Assembly (NCBI GenBank): GCA_964036045.1
Contig: OZ038381.1
Location: forward strand, 152,414,352-152,478,351
Origin: Eutreptiella sp. 'Long Island Sound 2002'
Lineage: Eukaryota > Euglenozoa > Euglenophyceae > Eutreptiales > Eutreptiaceae
DNA: 64,000 nt
Direction: 5' to 3'
Shown here: positions 10,612 through 21,198 of the stretch, in pieces
How positions within the stretch are numbered: the first letter of the stretch is position 1
Layout of the letters: each line of letters opens with the position of its first letter
Notes under the pieces: model-generated
What the model saw: the letters and a program-made list of their open reading frames with translations, nothing else
The model's database searches: none
What the model was told of the DNA's origin: nothing
Made by a program: the position numbers and the translations under genes

Positions 10612-11754
10612 CTAGAGGTAGCTCTTGTCCCTCTTCCACTGATCTTGGTTGACCAGGAGGGGTTCAAGGCGTTTCTCCAACCGCTTGTAGATATCCCCAA
10701 ACTCCTTCAGGTACTCCGATTGTTGGAGTCCATCCAGGAGGCGTATGATCGGCATGTTGAGGTCCAAGTGGACGTCCATACGGCTGAACACCTCCTCAGC
10801 CAATGCTTCAGACCGGGCACCGATCAGGGCGTCGAAATTGTTGCGGCTGATGTAGTCTGCACACTCGTTCTTCACTCCCTGGATATGGTGTACCGTCAGC
10901 CGTAGTTGACTGACGTAGGTCCATCAGCGCCGTGGCTTGGCCTTCTCAGGTGGGGGGCCCTTCTGGAAAGTGCGGACCGGCTCTTGGTCGCTCAGCCAGA
11001 CCACAGGGTTACTCCCCAAGAATTGTGCCTGTGAGGATAGCACTAGCATACCCGCGAGCAATTCCTGCTCATAGGTGGAGTAGTTCCCCCTGGTCTGGTT
11101 CCACTTCCAGTTCCAGTGGCCCAGAGGTACTAGGACCCACTTGTTGTCAGGGTAGCTGTGCTTGAGGGTTCCATCTCGGTCCAGACCTTCCGTCCCCCAT
11201 TTGTAAATGGCCGAGTCAAACTCCTCCTTCTCTAGTGCTTGCCATTGGAACAACGTTCCACCACCGCCCACATTGCTGGCGTCGGTCACCAGGATAATCC
11301 CCCCTTGTGCCCTAGGCACGCCCAGGCACTTAACGTTGGCCACCTTGTCTTTGAGCTCGTCAAACGCTTGTTGCTCTTGTGGGCCCCAGCGCCAAGTAGT
11401 ACTCTTCTTGATCAAGTCCGTCAGAGTGGCGCTGGTGTAGGTGAAGTTTTTGATATGGCGGCGATAGAAGTTGCACGCCCCAATGAAACTGCGTACATCA
11501 TGAAGTCCTTTCTTGGGGTCTTCGTGTCGTACCTTAGCATCCATCAGGGGTTTGGCCTTAGAGGCCGCTGGGGTCCACCACCCATAGCCAACGTCAAACC
11601 GCAGGTACTGCATGGTCTCCTGCATGAACTCACACTTCTCCAGCTTGAGTCTTGTGTGGTTCTCCTGGCAGACTGCAAAGAACTCGCCCAAGAAGATTAG
11701 GTGGTCCTCCTGGGTATTGGTCCCGAGGCATACATCGTCGATCTGTGCTCCCAT
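10612..11754 (-). pseudogene. E1 reverse transcriptase end and RNase H
   Basis: Begins with the RT catalytic motif region (IDDVCLGT), then the RT thumb/connection (SFIGACNFYRRHIKNF). RNase H follows, with Asp (LVTDASN), Glu (YEQELLAG), Asp (WLSDQEPV) and the last Asp (KNECADYISRN). TGA at 10,924 replaces a Trp codon kept in E4, and TAG at 10,612 replaces a Trp codon, splitting the frame. A small deletion at about 11,770 shifts it relative to the RT start. Confidence 0.8.
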
Positions 11755-14060
11755 CTGGGCCCCAGAGTTCCTGCACCTTAGGTCTGCGTCGTAGGATGGA
11801 CAAGATCTTATTCATCAGCTCTTGGAATAGAGCGGGTGCGTTGGCCACGCCAAATGGCATGGCCTTCCACGTGAACACCCTCCCCTGAGGGGTAATGAAG
11901 GCCAGTAGCTCCTGAGCCTTGGGCGTCAGGTCCACTTGCCAAAATCCACTCCGCTTGTCCATCTTGGTCTTGTAGCGACAGGAGGCTATCTTCTCAAGGG
12001 TAGACTCCATATTAGGAATGGACCCTGAGTGGTTCAGCGTTTTCTTGTTCAGCTCTCCGTAGTCCACTACCAGCCGTTTGGCTGTAGACCCAGGTTTAGC
12101 CACCAGGAAACAGGGGCTGCAGTGTTGGGGGTTATCCCCGTCCTTGTACTCCAGGATTAGGCCTGCGTCGATACATTCTTGTATCTGTCGCTCAATCTCG
12201 TCGGCCTGCACTTTAGGAGCTGGATAGGGTCTCCTCCGGATCTTGTGACCCACGAACTCGGGTTTCAGCTTGAGGTCCATCTGTACCAGCTTGTCGCATG
12301 AAGCTGGAGGGGGTAGTTCTCCGAACACCTCCAGATAGGTCCTTATAAGTTTCCGCACCCGCGGGTCCAATAGCTTGATCTTGTCCTCCATGTCCTCATC
12401 AGAGTGTAAGTTGCTTGCCCCCTGAGTAATAGACGTCGGGAGGTGATCCTCCACCGACTCTTCGCCCTTGGTAGTGTCTTTCAACCCTTGGTAGGCATAT
12501 AGTTGGTCTTGTTCAACCATCTCCGGTGGACGATGGCAACATAGGCACGCTCGAGGGGGTTCACATACACATTCCTCCGAGAGGTCGTCCTCCTCTGGGG
12601 TCCTCACATGTGCGCCCCACACGCTCTTCATGAGCTTAAGATCTACCTCCCGTTGCCAGGTGGTGATCTTCTGTTCGAGGTCTTCCTTCAATTGGGATAG
12701 ATCTTCCATACGTCCTTGCTTCAGTGGCGATGAGCTGCGGGTAGGCTTAGCGTAGCATAGCTTTTTCGCCACCAACCTCCTCTTGGAGTCCACATACTCC
12801 CTTAGCCTGGATCGAGGGTCCAGCTCTTCGTCCACGAGGTCTTCCACCCTCATGGAGAGTAGGGGTTTCAGTGGGGCGACGTACTCGGCGTTCTCCACTT
12901 CCTCCACACAGGTCTGCACGAAGAAGGCGTCATGCTCAATTTCGTCATCTGAGTGGATAGAGCTAGGTAGCTCGGAAAGTCCACACTCAGAGACTCCATC
13001 AGGAACAGGTACATGGCAGAGAGAGTTGGGGGCGTTGATGATAGTCACGACGTATTCATCTCTTACGGGTGTAGTCTCAATAGCATCTTGAGGTCGTAGT
13101 CTATCCTTCAAGTCACCCAAGGCGAGTCCATCGCTTTCTCGTTGTATAGCCTGGACCAGAGTTGGGTCCAGATCCTCCCAGGGGATGGAGGTAAGACCTC
13201 CGTCCACCACGCTGAGCATACTCCCCCATCTGGGTTTCCCGATAGGCGTCTTACGCTTCAGAGGCACGTAGATGGCCTCATCAGGTAACCGAAGAGAGCT
13301 GATAGTCAGCCTGTCCAGGAGGTTTCGCCAGTACTCGTTGCCCCCATGGGCTCCCAAATAAGGGGAACACAGGACCATACGGGAACGTTCCAAGACCACC
13401 TTGGTCAGGACCTTCCCCAGTTCACTGAACCTGGGGTTCCCGTAGGTCATCCCGAAAGAGGGCCAGTAACATTTGTAGCTGCAGTTCTTCCCCTTGCTGC
13501 AGTAAAGGTCCAGTACATGCTGCTTGTCGCTGGCGAACAACTCCACATTCAGGTCTTCTCTAGAGTAACCCGACTCCTTCAGACCTTGGTCTAGGACTTC
13601 CCCCAATAGTTGATAGTCCTCCGTTTTGGAGGCCGTCATCATGTTTGAAGGCTCCTCGTTTGATAGCCTCAGGTAGCTCGAGGTATGTTCCGACTGCTCC
13701 AGTGGCACAGACTCTCTGCCACTGCCGTGGTCCACGTAGAGGAGGTAGGGCGCTTGCAGCGTCAGGGATTGTATCTGGGAGTGCTGCACGAAGAAGTCAG
13801 TCCCCAATACAAAGTCGAAGGCCTCAGTGTCCATCACATAGAACCGATGGGCGATAGTCCGGGAGCCCATAGGTACCTCCACTTCACAGTCCCCGCAGCT
13901 GTGCACCACATGTCCATCCCCTATTCGTATAGCCGCGGTGGTCATGGTGTTCTTCAGGCTCCCACAAGGTAAAATGTTCTTGACCATATAGATATGGTGG
14001 CGCCAGTATCCAATACCCCCAGGTATTCACGTCCCCCTAGTCGGATACGTACCCAAAACA
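11755..14060 (-). pseudogene. E1 protease and reverse transcriptase N-part
   Basis: The aspartic protease motif LDTGATIS lies near 14,005-14,035. It is followed by a frame break, where a few bases present in E4 are missing, then a long open stretch from 13,987. That stretch holds the end of the protease (FVLGTDFFVQHSQIQ), a charged linker, and the RT fingers/palm: RLVVDYGELNKKT, the motif A Asp (KMDKRSGFWQVDL) and MPFGVANAPALFQELM. The frame is lost near 11,770, just before the IDD motif. Confidence 0.8.
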
Positions 14061-14091
14061 CCAGGTCCTGGGTGCCACGGGAGCGTCCCCG

Positions 14092-15905
14092 TCAGAACTC
14101 CGCGGGACAGGTCACCTCGAACCCCTTGTTCCGCAGCTTGCGAGCCATCCTCATGAAACGGCTTCTCTTCTTAGTGTTGCCGTCACCACCGCCATCATGC
14201 TCACGCTTAGCCCCTTGTCCTTGCTGGGCATGCGTTTGTGAGCATGTGGTCGGACCAGCCTGCCCTCCAGAGGGCTCCGAGTTCCCCCCTGGATTAGGGT
14301 TGGGGTTGCCTCCGTTCTTGTCCGTGTTCTTGTTGTCCTTGTCTGGCTGGCGATTAGCGCCTCCTCCCCGTCCACCTTGACTCTTGTCTTGGCCTTGTCC
14401 ATGTCCTTTCGACTTGCCCTTGCCGGAGTCGTTGCCTTTGCCTTTGCCTCCACCTTTGCCTGAGCCTTTGCCAGGATCTTCACCCTTCAGCTTCGCCGAC
14501 AGGCGCTGCTTGTGGTAGCACTCATCCTCGTAGTGCTTCCTCTTCCCACAGAAGGCACAGGTGATTGTACACCTGTAGTGATCCGGCAGCTTCGCCTTGG
14601 CGCCGGTGTTCTTCTCCTGCTGCTTCCCTTGGACTACGAAGCAGTCTCGCTGCTCGCAGTCAGGGGCGTGCTGCAGGTGGCCCTGCTTGTCTCTGGCATC
14701 ACACCAGAAGAGCTCCTTGACGTTTTCCATGTTACGGGCGTGGGCGTGTTTGGAGGTGGTCCCCTGCCCAGGTCTGGATCCTTGGTACCCTTTGCCATGG
14801 CTTCCAGAGCCTTCACCTCCAAGACGGTAGTTGTTCAGGTGCTGGTCGCTTTCTTTCTCCAGCGCCAGCTCCAGGAGTAGTACACATAGATCCTCGTAGC
14901 GGAGGGATCTAGCCTTGCGCTCTGCCGTTGGACGGCACTCGTCCCACAGCTCTCAAGGGAGCTTAGCCACCAACCAGAAAAGCAGGTCGTCGCTGCTGTA
15001 GGAACCGGGCGTCAATCGTCCAGCCCAGTGATCCAGGTCAGCCAGTAGCTCAGAGACCCTGGCAGGTTTGGGGTTGTTGGGCAACAAGGCCAGGTTTTGG
15101 ATCTCGGCCCTGATGGAGAGGTCGGTTTCATAGGTCGGGTACTGCCTCTCCAAGGCAACCAATACATCGGCAAAGGTGGCGGAATTAGTCACGATCTGTC
15201 TGACCTGCTTCTCCAGGTACTTGGTCTTGCAGCACTGCAGGAGCAGATCGCACTTGACCCGTCCACTAGCGTGGGTTTGGCCGGTAAAACGGAGAAACCG
15301 GCCAAAATTTTCAGCGAACTCGCTGAGGTCCTTGCCTGTGAACTCAGGCAGGATCACCACGATCTTGGAGGTGGCAATAGCCTTAGCCTCCTGAGACCTG
15401 CGTCCCTCAGGGCGCCTGGTCTTCCTCTTCTTCTTCTTCTTCTTCCCACTTGGGTTCTCGGGGTCTTCTGGGTCGTCGTCCTCTGAGGGCGAAGCAGAAG
15501 TCATCGGCGGCGGCTCATCATCGGAGGGGTCTTCGCCTAGATCACTAGAGCCAGAGGGCTCGACGTCAACCATTGCCCTCAGGGCTGTCAGCCCCAGCCG
15601 GTCCAGCTCGGCTCTCGTAGAATTCGCCACGTGCCTGTAGGGCGGCTGGGCCGTTCTCGGTACGAAAGGGCTTCTAGGTATCACAGCAGGGGTCGGCATC
15701 GGTCGGCTCCTCTGGCTCCCCAGGGTGTTTGTCAGCCCTGCCACCAGGTTGTTGGCCTGTACTCAATGGGGTGACATTCCCAGCGTGGTAGGTGACGCTT
15801 GGGGCGGTATCATCAGGGGCTCCAGTTTCTCTCGAATCTCTTGAGTGAGGTCGCCAACAATTTTAGAGGTGGCTCCTCGGAGCACCTCGTTAATCTCCGA
15901 CCACG
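14092..15905 (-). pseudogene. E1 gag, C-terminal two thirds
   Basis: Capsid-like region (LPEFTGKDLSEFAENFGRF...LRAEIQNL class) and a CX2CX4HX4C zinc knuckle (CAFCGKRKHYEDEC), with a Lys/Gly/Gln-rich tail. It ends CPAEF-TGA as in E4. Nonsense codons near 15,763 and at 14,953 (TGA for Arg) break it. At 15,905 it is cut by the E2 insertion and resumes at 29,109. Confidence 0.8.
15902..15905. repeat. TSD of E2, left
   Basis: CACG just before the E2 LTR repeats at 29,105-29,108 after the right LTR. The uninterrupted gag of E4 near 50,000 (CCGACCGCGTCAGGG) shows the site before insertion. Confidence 0.7.
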
Positions 15906-18261
15906 TGAAGCCGGTTCGGACCCCCGTGGCCATCTTGGGGTCACTTGGGGTGTGTCCCTATGTGCCGGCAAGCCGCCATTGGCTGATATCATACGCTCCC
16001 ATGCACCTGACCTAACCTGATGTGATAGTGTGATAGGTTTGGCCATTCCGGCTATGAGCGGCCATATTCAGTACCGAGGCGCCGCCAGCTGAGATTTATA
16101 TATCAGAATATCAGGAATCAACAGGGTTTTATTATCATAATGTTTCCGTAATTTTTCAGCGTTTCGTTCTGATGGTCAATGTATCGGCGACTGTCAGTTG
16201 GATCGCGATTTTGCGTTAACCGATTGGTTAACTGTTATTTCCAGATATTTTGGCGGAAACCCCGATGAAGGGTCAGATTTCTTCAGTAAAGGGTTCGTTG
16301 CTTCCGCATTTTTCTAAATATGCACTCGAAATTTTAATCTGAATTTTTCGCGATGTCGAAATCGGATTTTTGACTTCGACATCGCCGCACTTGATTTGGT
16401 CTTCTTCGAGTGGTCATACTCTTTTCCCTATGCCCAAATCAGGTTTCCCTTATACTTGCCACCCATTTGACTTGGAGATATCAGGGAGACAAGAGTGAAT
16501 CATGGGACCACTTTGAAGGGCCATATCTACGAGCGAGTGTGAGGAAAGAGAATAAGAAAAATTGCGTTGCAAGCGCCTTGGTCTCAACTTAATTTAGGAA
16601 GCATCAAACGCCTTTGGTGTGTACACATGCTCGGTGTGGCAAGGGATAATGGTCAAAGGGGTAGAAAGTGATATATAACTCTTGGATCGTGCAACCGAAT
16701 ATTTTATTGCGACTTTCGAGTGTACCGCATGAGTGTTGGGGTTGCATAGATACTTTCCTTGGGTTCCCGCGTATTTTTAACGTGAAGTTATGTCCATGGA
16801 GGGGCATGGCATACCATGGTGGGAGCCACTCCTGAGGGTATGTGTTACATGCATGGTATGTGCTTCGATATGCTCACGCCCATGTTATATATCTTCGTGT
16901 GGCGGAAGGGATGGGGAGCCACACGTGACAAGGGATTTGCCCATGTCCCAATTGTGGAATTCAAAGCGCTAGACTAAGTCTGCCGCATATGTATTGCTCA
17001 TAGTATGTTTGGCAAAGAGATCCATGAGTGCACTCCCATTTTCATGGGGCATGTAGATATGGGTGGCGAAGGTATCTCCATGCGCCCGATTGGGGATCCA
17101 AGTGGGGGAATTGTTCGCAAATGCTTCCAATCATTTGTGTATGGAACCATGAGCGGATATCATGGGTGAGCGTAGAGATATATTATCATGACAACTTTGT
17201 ATTTGGACATATTTGCATGTTTTTGACCTCATTTTATGCTCATTTTTGTGTTTTATGTGCTCAACTGGTCGGCTAACAGTAAAGTGCCTAGAGATCCGTG
17301 AACTATGGTATGTTGCTTATATGTTGGCATATGCTTCGGTGTTATACGTCACCATATGCCGAATCCCATGGTCACTTTGGCGTGGCACACGAGGCCTCAC
17401 AAAATTAGGTCTCAAATTCATGAGTTGACTTGTGACGCATGTCATGTACATAACCGGAAGGGTTTCGGAGCCAATGATGGGATATTCTTGGGCATGGACC
17501 TTCAGTCTATATCACCCTTGTACATTACCTTCCGGTTTGACACATGCATGGAGCATTTGGATATTTGCCATATGCATTTTTGAGTATATAATTGACTTTT
17601 GGGCATAATGGTGTGTCTTGCCTGATGTTGTTAGGTTGTGAGGTCATCTTCATGGGGCAGTTCTCCAAGCCCATTCGACCCCAAGTTTATCCAAGGTTAT
17701 GTCAGGGTAGGGCATGGTCCTGAGTGCCACTCTAGGCCATGACACGCCACCCCCCCTATTGGGCTAGGAATTAGAGGCTTGGGAGTGAACACATTTTTGG
17801 GGTTTGTGTAGTGACTTTTGACAAATGGCATTTAGCCATCCTATTTGACTGGGTTCAGGGCATCATGTTGGCGAGTCAAGGGAAGGTCCTGAGTCCAGGG
17901 AATGAGGGGTCTATGGCTGTGAATGTGTATGTTTACCTCTTTCCCCAACTTTGCATTATTTGTGTTCATATGCCAATTTCAGGGCTTTCTTCCTTGGTGC
18001 AATTCTTGTACATGCCCGCCACCGTGAGACGACCGGTGTGCTGAACGGAAGCCCGCAGCCTGATTTGGATTGTGAATTGGCTTATTGCTGTACTTGTTGG
18101 ATCTGGTTGCTGTTCAGGGTTGAAGGAGGATTTTATTTCCTATATTTTTGGTTTTTGGACCCTGGATTTTGATAAATGCAATCGTTGATCAGGAGCAAGT
18201 CAGCAGGGGTGACAGGCGGAAGGGGCACAGCGGGGGCCGGTCCTGGTAGGGACCTTCTTTA
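15906..18261 (+). repeat. Left (5') LTR of E2
   Basis: Starts TGAAGCCGG and ends CCTTCTTTA; aligns end to end with 26,749-29,104. It has no similarity I can see to the LTRs of the minus-strand family. It contains long AT-moderate non-coding sequence, and short ORFs inside are probably chance. An ATG at 18,176 opens a frame that runs through the LTR end into gag. Confidence 0.92.
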
Positions 18262-19033
18262 TGGTAGCAGAGGCGTACCTGCTGCCCCTACCTACCGCCG
18301 ACCCGGGGACTTGGGCCCCTATGAGCCCTGCCCAAGTACGCCCCGGGTGCGTATTGTGGACTCGGTGGAGATTACGCCGGAGATTGGAGCCATAGAAGAG
18401 CCAAGACGTTCAAGAGCATGGCGAACTCCGGAAGGTGAAGCCCGAAGAGAAGTACGGCATTCGGGAAGAGGAGGACTTGACATGGAGGATCTGGTCTCCA
18501 TGTGTGAGCGTCGCTGCCGAAAGCCATGCAACCTCCGCTCCGCCGCGGAGGACTCTGAGGAGGCCTGCCATTCAGGCAGCAGTGGAGGACGGGCCCGGCG
18601 CTACCGAAAGCGCGGGTCACCCAAGTCCGCGGCAAGGGACGCCGGGGCTATGGACACGGACCCCAGCCCGGTCAGGCTGTGGGAATCCGAGGGGCACTCC
18701 GAGGGCTATCGGACAGCCTACGAGCCACCTTCGGAGTCGGAGATGTCCGCGCCGATCGCCAGGGCGCATACGGCCCCCGAGCCCGCCCTGAAGCACGACG
18801 CCGAGGGCTTGGGGAGGCCAGCCAGGGCCCGGACGGCACCTGTGCCCCGGCACACGGGACCAGAGACGGACGCCATAGGCGATACGCCCATGGGCGACGA
18901 GTCTGAGGTGCCGGGAACCGCGGGATGCGCCGGATCAGGCGGAAAGCAGGCTGAGTGCCACTGCGACTGCCAGTGTCCTTCCTCATGGGCAAGTATTCAA
19001 AGATGGGGATGGACGCCATCGTGCATCGCCTAG
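18176..19033 (+). CDS. E2 gag, N-terminal open segment
   Basis: 285 codons starting inside the LTR (MQSLIRSKSAG), crossing the PBS and continuing into an Arg/Pro/Glu-rich low-complexity region. The gag start might instead be a later Met (MEDLVSMCERR, about 18,481). The downstream coiled-coil and capsid region is in another frame from about 18,955, so an indel or frameshift lies in the 18,950-19,030 overlap. No enzymatic motif. Confidence 0.45.
   Translation: MQSLIRSKSAGVTGGRGTAGAGPGRDLLYGSRGVPAAPTYRRPGDLGPYEPCPSTPRVRIVDSVEITPEIGAIEEPRRSRAWRTPEGEARREVRHSGRGGLDMEDLVSMCERRCRKPCNLRSAAEDSEEACHSGSSGGRARRYRKRGSPKSAARDAGAMDTDPSPVRLWESEGHSEGYRTAYEPPSESEMSAPIARAHTAPEPALKHDAEGLGRPARARTAPVPRHTGPETDAIGDTPMGDESEVPGTAGCAGSGGKQAECHCDCQCPSSWASIQRWGWTPSCIA
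18262..18273 (+). other. Primer-binding site of E2
   Basis: TGGTAGCAGAGG directly after the LTR is the complement of a eukaryotic initiator tRNA-Met 3' end (CCTCTGCTACCA). Use of this tRNA as minus-strand primer is common in Ty3/Gypsy elements. Confidence 0.85.
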
Positions 19034-21198
19034 ACCGCCTGGACAACGCGAAGGACGGTCTAGAGGAGGACGTCGCCGGGATCCTGGATGACCAGTCGGC
19101 CGCGGAGAAAGACATGGAGGAGCTGCGAGCGGAACGGGACCGGTACCGGGAGAATCTGGAGCTGGCCCTGGAGAAGCAGCAGCGAGTGGTGGACAGCCTC
19201 CTCCACCTGGTGGAGGACATGTCGGGACGCCTGAAAAGGCTAGAGGAGCTACAGCCCCTCGCCTCAGGTCCTGAGCTCCCGGCAAAGCCGGCCGCGGCAG
19301 AGCTGGTGGAGCGGGTTAAGACCCTCAGGAGCGCCATGGATAAACCCATGGGTGGCCCTGCAGAGGCACGCTACGCGCCTCGGCGTGTTGACCCGGGTGC
19401 GCTGCCTTTTGTTCCCATGTTCAGCGAATCCAGAATGCTCGGGGAACAAACGGCGCCGGCTGGGTCCATGCGGGAAGGGCACGCAACCACGGACCCGAGG
19501 AGCCTGACGATACAGATGTCCCATGCCACCCAGGATCCACCGCCCACTACGACTGCCTATGCAGTTTATGCGGAAGAGGAGATCCAAAGCCAGACCATGC
19601 AGGGGCGAACCATGGGAAGCGCCGAAGGACATGGTCGAGGTCATCTAGGCGGAAAACTGTGGGCGAAAGACCCCAATACGGGGATATGGACGGCCTACGG
19701 AGCAAGTCCTTCCCGCATTCCAAACCCCATGGGTTCAGGCCCAACTGGACCGCACTCCATGGAGGAGAGGGATGTACGGGGAGTGTACTCACACCCCCCG
19801 GCCACAGGTGGTATCCGTCTCGGTGGAGTGGTGGCTGGGGACGTCGGAGGCGCCATCAGGATTGATGACCTCAGCGGAATCAAAATCCCCTACTACGATG
19901 GCAACCCCTCCAACCTGGATGACTTCATCCTGGATTGGGAGGACTTTGCCGAGGAGGTCGTCGGGGAGATGCGGGGAGCGCCGCGGGACAAGTGGGTATG
20001 CCGGACATTCCCACACCGGCTGGCGCAGGACCTGAAGGAGGAGCTGCGGGATCAGATCCGGGAAGGACTGATCCGTACGGAGCACGCCTGCCTCCAGTGG
20101 TTGGAGGATGAGGAGCGGGTGGACGCTCCGAACCAGAAGCTGGAGGACTTGTGGTCCATCCCGCTGCCGCTGGACCGCGGTGAGTTGCGGGTCCGGGAGT
20201 GGAACCGGTATCTGCGGAAGTACCGCAGATGCCTCAAGCTGGTGGAGGACTAGAACGAGGCCAGCAAGATCCGCCACCTCCTGAAGGACGTCCTCCCCGG
20301 CCACTGGAAGAGGCGAGTGGAGGATGAGGAGAAGAAGCGCGCCAAGAAGCGGGTGGCGGTGAGGATCATGGCGGCGGAGGATACCCATGCGGGTATCATG
20401 GAGTTCTTCAGGAGAAACCTGGGCGAGCCCAACCGGATGTTGGGACTGAAGAACGCCTTGTATGTGGAGGTATTTGGAGACTCCATGAGGCAAAGGTTGC
20501 TGCGCCTCAACAACGTGGAGTGGAGGCGCGGTGAGCCGCTGAGGATGCAGGTCATCTTCGCCCGCATGAGCCTGGACGAGATCGTGAAGTACATCACCGT
20601 GGAGTTGAAGCTCAATGCGAAGAACGAGGCCCACGTGCAGGATGCACATGGTCATGGACAACGAGGCCCCCGAGAAGACCGCCATCATCGGGAGATCCAG
20701 GAGGACACGGCCAACTCCGCGGAGGATGGTAGTGGAAGTGGCCAAGACCACTGGTCCCGGGAGAATCACGAGGAGGCCCATTTCTTCGCGTTTGTGGCGC
20801 ACAACGTAAGAGAACATGGGCAGGATCGGTCCAGATGGAACCGGGCGGGGCCCAAGAAGAACAGAGAGCCAAGGAGGATCGGGAACCCACCGCTCTCGTT
20901 CCGGGAGTATAGGTCTCAGCACGACGGGTGCTGGGTCTGTTATGGCAAGGGAGACAACCATGCACACGACCACCGTCAGTGCAAGGTGTATGAGGCGGAC
21001 AAGAAGGCCTACTTCGCCGCTCACCCCGAGAAGAAGCCCAAAGAGCAGCGGATTTCCGATTGGAAGGCGAAGGGCGGAGACGGGGGAAAAGGCCAAGGCA
21101 AAGGCCAAGGAAAAGGCGGAGGAAGAGGCTATGGTGGTGGACCTGGCCAAGACCGACGAGTGAGGTCGATCGAGGAAGTTGCTGAGGACATGTTGTAG
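18955..21198 (+). CDS. E2 gag, coiled coil, capsid and nucleocapsid
   Basis: One frame, broken only by a TAG at 20,251. It holds a coiled-coil-like stretch (HRLDRLDNAKDGLEED... about 19,020-19,240), then the capsid core (IPYYDGNPSNLDDFILDWE... about 19,885 on) typical of Gypsy gag. The C-terminus has a Cys/His cluster (CWVCYGKGDNHAHDH, about 20,930) and a Lys/Gly-rich tail. The first codon here is a GTG, so the real start is upstream in the other frame. TAGs at 21,196 and 21,283 separate it from pol in the same frame. Confidence 0.7.

Noticed and set aside
15906-18175. Short plus-strand ORFs of 60-92 codons in the E2 LTRs
   Set aside because: No domains, and they lie in non-coding LTR sequence. 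They recur at 26.7-29.1 kb only because the LTR is duplicated.
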